Below the pieces are notes generated by a model. That model was not told the DNA's origin and made no database searches. It saw only the letters and a program-made list of their open reading frames with translations. A stretch of 64,000 bases of DNA from Flammulina velutipes (Eukaryota; Basidiomycota; Agaricomycetes; Agaricales; Physalacriaceae). How positions within the stretch are numbered: position 1 is the stretch's first letter; every line of letters starts with the position of its first letter. Below, in pieces: positions 56,164 to 64,000 of the stretch. Where the stretch lies: contig CM022368.1 in the NCBI GenBank assembly GCA_011800155.1, positions 3,596,001-3,660,000 of the forward strand. Reading direction: 5' to 3'. Both the position numbers and the translations under genes were made by a program.

Positions 56164-58708
56164 ATGGCGTCGATCGCCGCGATATGTAGGACAGCCACAT
56201 TGCCTCGAGGCAACGTGTTGGCGAAACACGGCTCCTACATGTATGTGCGCCAATGTATATCTAGCCGCCAACAGCCATCTGATTCGCCAATGCCCTCCTC
56301 TAGTGCCTCTAAACTGCACAAGCCATCTCGCCGCTCCATACACGGCGGCAGGCACGTCATCGGCTCTGCTCATTGGCTCTTCAAGAGCAGTGTCACCACA
56401 AAGCGCACCTCGTTCATTGGCCCAGACATCCGCCACAGACGCAGCTTCTTCGGCATGGGCGAGATAATTGGAGTGCTGACCAACGTACGAATGTCCGCCC
56501 TCATACTCGTCATCTCTGACGTCCATCACAGCCCGCAGAGACCGTCCGCTCGCTCACAGAATCTAAAAAGTTGCTGGACGATGCGAGACGCGAAATAAAC
56601 GAAACTCGCGAGCGCGCGCAGATACGAGCCAAGCATACTTTTTCTCGACTTCCCGGCTTCTTTCCTCGAAAAGCAGAGATCAAGGCTGTCGAACGATGTC
56701 TCGAAGGTGACCCGTCCTTCACCATACTCTTCGGAGCCAGCTCCGTCGGAAAGGTATGTGTCGCGTCTCTCGAGAACCGTAATCCATCTAATGGACGACC
56801 CGTAGACAGCGTTACTGAGAGAAGTTCTGTCACGGGATTCATTTCATGTCCTCCACTTTGACCTCCGAATCGCTGGGTTCGCAGATCTTCCCAGTCTCTA
56901 CTCAAGCTTGAGTCAGCAGATGGAGCAGTACTGGGATGCAGTCTCCAATTCCATGGCCGGGTATGAACAATTTGAGAGAGAGGCCTGGGGCTTCAAGGTA
57001 TGCCATTTCATTGATCCACGATATGGAAAGCTTAATATCGATACCAGCATGATCGCCTTAACGTTGAGCGGAGATTATCAGAGCCAGGCGATTCACGACC
57101 AATTACTACGAGCGACATTGCTCGGCTCATGGAACTATTTCAGGTCAGCAACTTGTCAGCCTTGCTATTTCTCTTCTTAACTCAACGACGTATAGAGTTC
57201 GCTATTGAAGTACTGGGAATTTCAGCCTTCGCAAGAGGCGTTGGAACGCTCCAAGAAGACCGTCCCAGAGTCTGTTTCAAGCTCGGAAAAGACTCGATCC
57301 GATATTGCTGAGAATGGGCCAAAGAGAAAGTGGAGCTTTCGCAGACGACGAACGCCAAAGCCTGAGGAAGCTTCAGCCACGCACTCAGACGGAAGCAAGG
57401 AGCAGATGAAGCCTCCCACGAAACGGATGCCAGTCATCTTCTTCGATGAGGCACACAAACTGTGCGTCCAAATTGTGTGTTCACTCTCAGCGCGTTACTG
57501 ACAAGCGTTCAGCCCGGCTCTTATTCAGTCTACAGAGACGATGAAATGCATCTTGGACTCAATGCTCGTTTTGACGAAGCAAGATCGCCTATGCCATGTT
57601 ATACACGCGACGAGTGATCCATTCTATCAAACGTGGCTCCGACAGTTAAACATCATGCAGCATTGCAAGGTGTGTAACTCACAATTCTGGTGCTTGCATA
57701 GTAGTAGATAACTAACTCTAAATAGATCATCACGATCGGCGATTGCAGCAAGGTGGAAACGCGCAAGTTTTATCAGGAGCAGCTGCTGCCTCGTGTTCCC
57801 GATTATCTGAAATCTGAGCTGGACTTTGAAGCTTTGTACGAAGCGTTCGGTGGCAAGTTTGCTCACTGGCAGGACTACATTACGGACTACGGCAAGTTAT
57901 ATCTTTCATGTCCTTGATTCTCGCTAAATTGCCTGTAGTAAACTCCAACGGACGGCTGACAGTGCGAACGAGCTCTCATTTCCTGCAAGCTCATGCTCTC
58001 CTGAATCTACATATCATTCACTCGTCTCAGGCTCCGAAGGATAATGACAAGCGCCGGTCGCTCTCAGATGGACGAAAGAAAGACAGTTTCCGGAGCGCAG
58101 AAACTCTCCATCCTGGCTTGGGTCCAGCGGGATTCAAGATATACTCTCCCATATCAAATCGGAACGGTCCCGCTGGCACTGGCACGAGCTCCGATTCCAC
58201 GACCGCAGCCGTAACTGAGGTCCCGGAGTTTACAGCGATGGAGTTGCTCAATGTTATGAGCCGCCTCACCAAGTCCGACGTGGACTATCTGCCCTACTTT
58301 GCTTTGTGTCGAGAGATCGGTGTACGAGCTGTCGATGGGATGGTCAAGGGGCGTGTGTTGGATCTGCGGTGGACGAAGACTGTGACGAACGAGAGTCCTG
58401 TTGGGGGGTTAATGACACGCCCGACGAGTGCGTTCCATCCTGGTGGGAATAGCAGTGCGACTGCTGTGTCCCCTGTGGCTGCTACGTCGGAGGAAGGCGA
58501 TATGGAGGCTGTTTCGGAGCAGGAGCAGGAGTATTATCTGGGTCAGCAGCGTGGGGAGTGGGTGGATCATGCTGAGGAGTTTGTGGGACCGAAGCTTGTG
58601 TCTACGACGCCTATCATGCGGTTCGCGATGGGGGAGGTTGTGGCTGAGTATGAGGATGTGGGGACGGATTCGGATTATGCTTCTTTGTCGGACGTTTCTG
58701 AGTATTAG
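56164..58708 (+). CDS. P-loop ATPase with mitochondrial-type N-terminus (archaeal ATPase/AAA-like)
   Basis: Start MASIAAICRTATLPRGNVLA, rich in Arg/Ser/Ala and acid-free, suggesting mitochondrial import. After an intron comes LLDDARREINETRERAQIRA and FPRKAEIKAVERCLEGDP, then Walker A FTILFGASSVGK|TALLREVL across an intron, and Walker B MPVIFFDEAHKL. Between them is a basic, charged insert (KRKWSFRRRRTPKPEE). DSMLVLTKQDRLCHVIHATS is a sensor-like strand. The C-terminal region has FTAMELLNVMSRLTKSDVDY, a winged-helix-like part, and a long acidic, Ser/Thr-rich tail ending SDVSEY. It resembles fungal 'archaeal ATPase' STAND-like proteins of unknown role. About seven introns, near 700 residues. 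It diverges from CDC45 with 172 bp between starts. Upstream non-ATG starts were ignored. Confidence 0.78.
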
Positions 58709-58910
58709 CACGGATATTTGTGTGGATGTTAATGTATATTTATTTCATGTAATCGTGTTATCTTTCTTGTCTGAGCATGAAGTATGCATTGTCATTGAGC
58801 TTGAACGAAGCAGCTGTGAGGGAGGCTTTGAAAATGGAAGTCAATTTCAGCGCCGGACTCTCAATAAAGTAGAGCTCTGGTGTCGGGTGAATGAAATGAT
58901 TACATGCGTA
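58709..58910. other. 3' flank of the ATPase gene
   Basis: About 200 bp with no gene; likely 3' UTR. Confidence 0.4.
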
Positions 58911-59296
58911 ATACTGTACTATTTCGACCGTATCTTCACGGGGTGTGACGCGTTATCCGACATCTTCACTGCAGATCATCTTCACCACTCGCCGTGACGT
59001 GTTATGGGTAAGGCAATATCTTCAATCTACTCCAGGTTTCAGTGTTCAGTAACACTGTATGACAACTCCATTTAGGTGCACCCACTGTAGCCAAACAGTT
59101 AAGCTGCGAAGATGGTTTAGTGGCGCTGTTGGGGGTCATAACGAAAAATATACATTTTAGGTGGAAAAAAGTTGATTTTAGTGATTATAAGTTACATCTT
59201 CATTGACTTGTGTTACGCGTTATGGAACATGGTTTTTACATCTTCACGAGCCTCTGTTACGCGTGACGTGAATTAACGGTCGAAATAGTACAGTAT
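58911..59296. mobile_element. Small MITE-like element with 21-bp inverted ends
   Basis: ATACTGTACTATTTCGACCG at 58911 is repeated as its reverse complement ending at 59296. If the ends are CTGTAC..GTACAG, a TA target duplication flanks them (58912-58913 and 59294-59295), as in Tc1/mariner MITEs. Inside, GTTACGCGT/GTGACGCGTTAT and CATCTTCAC motifs recur four or more times in both halves. 386 bp, no coding frame. It lies between the ATPase gene and RTA1-like copy 4, at the edge of the right duplication arm. Confidence 0.7.
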
Positions 59297-59299
59297 GGT

Positions 59300-60945
59300 C
59301 ATCTATATGCAATGATCTATCTACAATAAAGTCCAAAAATGAAGAGAAAGAGAAACCATGAATCGTAAACTAGGCGTTATTCTCAGCCATCTGGAGCGAA
59401 CTCGAATCCTTTTGTTCCACCGCCTTGCCCATGTCACGACCGAGGAAAAATCCGGGATGCGCCAAGTTGAACGTATACAGGGCGAGTATGATCATAGCGC
59501 CATCCAGCACGTCTGTAGGAATTCAGGATCGCTGTCGTCGACGAATAGTGGGAAACTTACTGAAGTAAACCTCAGTGGTAATGATTCTCCCATTCCAGCC
59601 GTCGGAGAGCTCAATTGTGCGATAGATTGCACTATAAAGTAGTCAGCATTATAATAAGAAGAATCGAAACAAACATTGCATACCGAATGAAGAGGCAAAG
59701 AAGGTTGAATATCAACGCAGCCACCATAACCCTAATGGGTGTAGTCATCTCGCCTCGGTAGCTATTTAGGGTGACTTGGCTGCCCCTGTTGGCCTTCGGT
59801 TTCGACGAGAAAGGAATATCACGGATATAGCACCAGAAGAACTCGATTGCGACGCAAGAGTAGAGAGTGATGACGGCTGTAAGAGCCATGGTAAGCAACC
59901 AGCCGGAGAAGAGAGTAAAATTGGACAACTAACCAAGTTGGAAAACGATACCACCAAGCATAATGTTTCCGCCCAGGTCAGCGGCAGCTCTGTCGTCGTC
60001 GCTGCTAGCAGCAATACCACCTCCAACTCCTTGGACAATGAGGGAGACAACATCACAGCTGACAAAGAAAATTGAATCTACGGAAGAAATCAGCGCCACA
60101 ATTGGATGAACGCCACACGATCATCGCTTACATTTCCTGGGACTGACCCTGCTGTAGATCGGTCCTAGAATGCGGATTATAGCACCCATTGTAATGAAAT
60201 TGGCAGCTAAGAGCGGTGTAGGGCCAAGGATGGTGCAGACAATCCTACCCTCGTATGAGCACGGTGATACATACCACTATACAAGCCACTCACTGGATCA
60301 TAAAGGCGTTGTCGTTCATAGGGTTATAACTTGACCACAGGCGACCACTCCATCCAAGCACTTCCAACAAGCCTGCGAGGACGATAGTAGGCAGTGTCCA
60401 CCACATACGAAGCCATAACCCTTGGCAAAGATGCGCAACTACAAGGGAAGTCGTGTTAGTACTGTAAGTTGATAACGAAACGAATTGCGTACACGTTGAA
60501 ACTCCGAAGAGTACCACAAGAATATAGCAGATTGTTTGGTTTGGGATGTATCCGTAGACGGTCTCCTTGGGATCGATGGTTGACAAGTCAATTAGCACTG
60601 TGGTGACTAGAGAATGTGGCGTCAATACCGGGGAAGTTCAGGAAGGAATTAACGACTCACGATTTGATGAAGACATCTCGAAGCGAAGAATGAAGCTGAA
60701 GCTGAAGCTGGGGTGCGAATGAAGAGAAAGCACTGGAGATTTACAGTCTCAACGCGTCGTATTTGAACCTCTTCCTCTCCGGCTCTTTTGATATCTATCA
60801 CCCTTTCATGACCAGTTGCGATTGCGCAGCGCATCGTACAGGTAACCAGTTTCACCTTGAGCGTTTGTACGGAGAACCGGGAAACCGGTGCCCAAATTTG
60901 GCAATCAAGACCGCAGGCTGGGTATGTGGGTAGATGACCCTCAAA
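59300..60945 (-). repeat. Inverted duplication, right arm, RTA1-like block
   Basis: Inverted counterpart of 47070-48740, including promoter, coding region and 3' flank of the RTA1-like gene. Confidence 0.75.
59370..60676 (-). CDS. RTA1-like seven-transmembrane protein, copy 4
   Basis: Near-identical to copy 3. Start MSSSN, intron, then TTVLIDLSTIDPKETVYGYI, NQTICYILVVLFGVST, LCQGLWLRMWWTLPTIVLAG, LLEVLGWSGRLWSSYNP, TILGPTPLLAANFITMGAII with RILGPIYSR, FFVSCDVVSLIVQGVGGGIA, LGGNIMLGGIVFQL, AVITLYSCVAIEFFWCYIRD, YRGEMTTPIRVMVAALIFNL, RTIELSDGWNGRIITTEVYF and YTFNLAHPGFFLGRDMGK. It ends SLQMAENNA like copy 3. Predicted seven membrane helices, apparently intact, with eight introns. Replacements relative to copy 3 are few and conservative. 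The promoter region is also shared. Confidence 0.87.
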
Positions 60946-61245
60946 TGGTGACTGTTACGATGAGGTGATTCAGGCTGGAGGGTACCAAGCCCCAGGACGA
61001 CGATGCCAGGACGACGTCCAACCGACGACTACTATGTTTGGATAAATTAGATCCGGAATCAGTGGATGATCGATGCCTGGTGTGGCGTGAGACATGTTGA
61101 ATGGATTTTGTAACAGTGCGCGTGCCACTGCTACCAACTACCGCCAGCTTGACAAGAAGCGGCATGGCATTCTTGTGGCATTCAGCATATATCCTGTCGA
61201 ACCATCATCAAGTATTCCGCAGCTCCATAACGAAGAGTATCGAGT
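60946..61245. other. Spacer in the right arm
   Basis: About 300 bp. CCAGGACGACGATGCCAGGACGACG near 60990 contains a short direct repeat. No gene supported. Confidence 0.4.
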
Positions 61246-61299
61246 CTACACGAAGACATTCCTCATCAGCTCCGCGACTTGAAGGGCGAGCGCAATACA

Positions 61300-61400
61300 T
61301 TTACTAGTTACATTTCCGAGAACTGAGCCTGCTGTAAGGGCTGGGCATAGAGCTCGAATTATCGCTCCAAGGTCCGAGGCCCACAGGCTGAGCCGAACAG
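61300..61400 (-). pseudogene. RTA1-like gene fragment (copy 5 remnant)
   Basis: On the minus strand the segment reads LGAIIRALCPALTAGSVLGN and aligns by DNA with LGAIIRVLGPIYSRVSPRK of copy 3, including TTACAGCAGG and the following splice-donor region GAAATGTAA. The rest of the gene is not found nearby. It sits between copy 4 and kinase-like copy B, the mirror position of copy 2 in the left arm. Confidence 0.65.
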
Positions 61401-61914
61401 GATCGATAAAATCCGGCTGGACGACTGTGGATGTAGCCGCAAGATGTATTGGCATTATAGGAATTGAGGCGCTGAACATGCGTCAATATCACATAAGAAG
61501 CTGGTGATTTGAGGCAGTAGCTCACACTTCGAAGACGATCTGAGGCTACAGCGTCCAGTTCTACCATTGTCTATACTTTTTTACTGTGTTGTATGTATAA
61601 TAAGTCGTGCATCGGTGGCTCGTATGTCGTAGTCTGTATATCGTGAAAGACGTTAGAGATGCAATAAAGATGAGTGGCAAACGTTGTTGATCTGATCATG
61701 ATATACGGTCCGGGAACCGAGCAGTGGCGCCGATTTCCAACTCCAACCTTGTTCCAAATCATACAAAGTGACACACTGTCAACTGTTTCGTAGTCCTCAT
61801 ATTTTACCAGACTTCTGGGAACAGTTCAGCTCTGAACAGCTGTGCCACGGGTCGCACGTTTGTGACAACGTCGTGACAATACATTACTTTTGTTTTGTAC
61901 TCATACCATGGTCC

Positions 61915-63370
61915 TTACCATGGCCACTCCGACTCTTTCTTCTTTGCATGATTGGAGAGACCACGCTCGAGCCGTCCAAGATGAAGGGCAATGGAACTAC
62001 GACGCGCTATGGCGACCTCTATCTCCTTTTTTCGAGACACATGGCTATTTCCTCTGGGTTCGAATTGCAAAGGAAGCACCTTGTGGGGATGACTTGTGCC
62101 GTCTTGGTCCTCCCAACTCCCATTCTCGAGCTTTTGACGGTTACTCATATTCCTCGCCGTATTCTCTAAATAATGATGATACAAGGCAAAGGAGGCAAAG
62201 AATGCAACAGATGGTGCGCGCGCGTGCTCTCGTCCTCCGATACAAACTGACAGCAACCAGAGTCCGGTCATTTGTCCTGCAAGGACCGCACAGAATCACG
62301 ACGTTATGATTCGCTTGGTTGCCGTGGGTTCATTTGGAGACAAGCACAGTCGCGCTTTGGATAGATTAGGAACCCCAGAGCTCACTTTCCTGCCTCAAAA
62401 CCATTCCTTGCCCATTCTTAATCGGATCGTGTATGAGAATCAGTACCATTTTGCCGTTTTCCCTATGATGGAAGACGTTCAATCCCTCCCGGATTTTCAT
62501 GATTATGTAGAGGCAGTTGACTACGTTGAACAGCTAGTCGAGGTTGGTAAATCACGCGCTATACACTTTCGTTGTGACCACTGATTCACAGGGCCTTGAC
62601 TTTCTTCACGAGAGATCCATCTCGCATGGGGTACGCGTAAATTATCTTTCCTCGCACCATATTGACATTCAAGTTAACCTACAGGATATCTGCAAAGAAA
62701 ATATCCTCGTCAACCTCGTCGGACCACCTCTATGCACGCTGGATCAGCCTCTGCGCTCCCGATTTCCAGTACGCTATTATTATACGGATCTCGAATTTAC
62801 AACGTGCTCCGATGAAGGAGAGAGCGCACCATCCGCACAGGGTAGCCCAATGTCTTGGAGTGACCGCGGGGGCGTTTATAGTCGACCTTCGGCTCCCGAA
62901 CTGTCCAAACCCGACCTTTACAGTCCCTTCCAAGCTGATGTATGGCAACTGGGACATTTGCTCAACGAAGAATTCGAGGTAAGATCTATTCTTGATCGAC
63001 GGTATTATATATAACTTGTGGACTGTAGGACTTTCCGCACTTTGATGGCTATCAACAGTTATTCAAGAACATGATGAAGGAAGATCCGGGATTGAGACCT
63101 TCGCTCAACGACGTCTTAACAGAAGTACGGCGTCTCAAGCTAGATGTTCATCCAATTCGCGGTCTTCCCAGTGACGGATCCGGGACGAGATGGTGGAGTG
63201 TGCTTGGGCTCCTAAGCTATGTGCGTGGATGGTGGAATGTCATGGTCAGTACTACGTCTATATTATACACTATGTCACTCTCAAAAAATAAGAGGCTAGC
63301 ATCAGCGTAATGATATGCATTAGTCGCAATTGACGCTCCTTCTTGCTTACAGCCTGGAGCACATAACTAA
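61915..63370 (+). repeat. Inverted duplication, right arm, kinase-like block
   Basis: Inverted counterpart of 42420-43880. Confidence 0.75.
61920..63310 (+). CDS. Protein kinase-like (probable pseudokinase), copy B
   Basis: Inverted duplicate of copy A. Start MATPTLSSLHDWRDHARAVQ; an in-frame ATG four codons upstream also exists. Then GYFLWVRIAKEAPC, GPPNSHSRAFDGYSYSSPYS, the intron GTGCGC..ACCAG, HDVMIRLVAVGSFGDKHSRA, LPILNRIVYENQYHFAVFPM, GLDFLHERSISHG|DICKENILVN, YYYTDLEF, SAPELSKPDLYSPFQADVWQ and DFPHFDGYQQLFKNMMKEDP. The same catalytic erosion as copy A (HGDICKEN, DLE for DFG) shows it predates the duplication. The N-terminal third has diverged more than the middle, which is almost identical. 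The C-terminus differs (WWNVMVSTTSILYTMSLSKN). Four introns, all with intact GT-AG ends. Probably expressed; role unknown. Confidence 0.75.
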
Positions 63371-63424
63371 CAATGTCTCAGAAGTCTCTCTCGTGAACGG
63401 TGTCTGTCGCTACAACTTTCGTCG

Positions 63425-63560
63425 GTAGAGAGCACCTACGGGGTTCAAGATACTATAGCCTACCAATCGGCACAAGCTTCACGACCGCAGCCGTAACTGA
63501 GGTCCAGGAGACTTCTACCGGAGGCCCCTCTCAAAGAGACGGTTTATTTTCCATGATCGT
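63425..63560 (+). pseudogene. Degenerate fragment of the P-loop ATPase gene
   Basis: CGACCGCAGCCGTAACTGAG at 63482, within an uninterrupted 25-base match, equals the stretch of the ATPase gene near 58197-58225. Flanking bases also align with gaps (GGTTCAAGATACT against GATTCAAGATATACT; AATCGGCACAAGC against AATCGG..GGCACGAGC). The frame is broken. Same orientation as the intact gene, about 5 kb away, just beyond kinase-like copy B. Confidence 0.6.
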
Positions 63561-64000
63561 TCACATACTACTTTACCGACTTTGCGCCCGCTGCGCCACA
63601 TATGATCGAGATTGATCGCAACTGCCGTAGAATTCTCGCGTGGCTTGATCGAGCTCAGTCCTTCAGCAACCAAGTCTTGTTTAACGACACTAGGCCTCAA
63701 TGTCTGCCTCCCTCGACGAAAATGTCGAACGAGGTAAACGTGCTCCAGCTGGTGTGTCGACTGATAATATTCTTAGCTTTAACACGCAATAGGAAACAAG
63801 CCAAAAACCGCAAATGCCTCTAGTGACCTGTCGATAGCCTCACTATGTGAGGAATTCGAGACGGTGTGTTGTATGTTCCTGCCTATTCTTCTGTTACTCA
63901 CGAGAGGTCATTAGGTGATCCAACAGTGTGAGGTACGTATATTAATTGTCTTGCCTGTACCACCACCTCACGACGGTTCTACAGGCGGATCGTTAGGTAT
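63561..64000. other. Right-edge region without supported gene
   Basis: Short frames only (63602-63823 plus; 63515-63700 minus). A frame from ATG 63700 (MSASLDENVERGKRAP) could be a first exon of a gene beyond the window, but nothing confirms it. Confidence 0.35.

Noticed and set aside
63700..63792. Possible first exon MSASLDENVERGKRAP at the right edge
   Set aside because: Only about 30 codons before a stop, no recognised family, and the possible donor leads to sequence too close to the window end to test.

Overview
The window is nuclear DNA from a filamentous basidiomycete, most likely an agaricomycete. Genes are dense and lie on both strands. Nearly all are split by many short introns of about 48-60 bp with GTRNGT donors, CTNAY branch sites and YAG acceptors. 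The gene families are typical of mushroom-forming fungi: UGT80-like glucosyltransferases with a C-terminal extension, RTA1-like membrane proteins, a DUF3455-type secreted protein, formate dehydrogenase and F-box proteins. No rRNA, tRNA, CRISPR or viral gene was seen. All calls come from reading translations, splice signals and remembered family patterns; no search was run.

Layout. 0-3.4 kb: 5' part of a Vps3/TGFBRAP1-like CNH gene carrying an in-frame stop, then an Msc7-type membrane-anchored aldehyde dehydrogenase with a GC-AG intron. 3.9-28.4 kb: three dispersed copies of a UGT80-like sterol glucosyltransferase gene (UGT-A plus strand, UGT-B and UGT-C minus strand). Between A and B lie a DUF3455 secreted protein, an OYE-type flavin oxidoreductase, a PSMG4-like proteasome chaperone, a CRY-DASH photolyase, a CK1-like kinase and twinfilin. 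Between B and C lie two shredded epoxide-hydrolase remnants, an MDR reductase and an intact epoxide hydrolase. 28.7-38.5 kb: cytochrome c heme lyase, Knr4/Smi1, an F-box protein, a MAPKKK-like kinase and an unrecognised protein with dsRBD-like repeats. 39-48.7 kb: RTA1-like copy 1, formate dehydrogenase, kinase-like copy A and RTA1-like copies 2 and 3. 48.8-58.7 kb: housekeeping genes HIS3, MSS51, CDC45 and a P-loop ATPase, plus a START/SRPBCC-type gene cut by a transposon. 59.3-63.4 kb: an inverted copy of the kinase/RTA1 module (RTA1-like copy 4, an RTA1 fragment, kinase-like copy B), then a degenerate fragment of the ATPase gene.

The most notable structure is the large inverted duplication (about 42.4-48.7 kb against 59.3-63.4 kb) around a unique 10-kb spacer of essential genes. 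Next are a CACTG-ended, 1-kb non-autonomous DNA transposon with perfect 32-bp inverted repeats inside an otherwise open gene; an apparent AT-AC intron in HIS3; and a 51-bp stretch of former coding sequence in UGT-A and UGT-C that now looks like an intron while UGT-B still codes through it. I did not find a convincing new defence or biosynthetic system; the novelty is mainly in gene structure and genome rearrangement.
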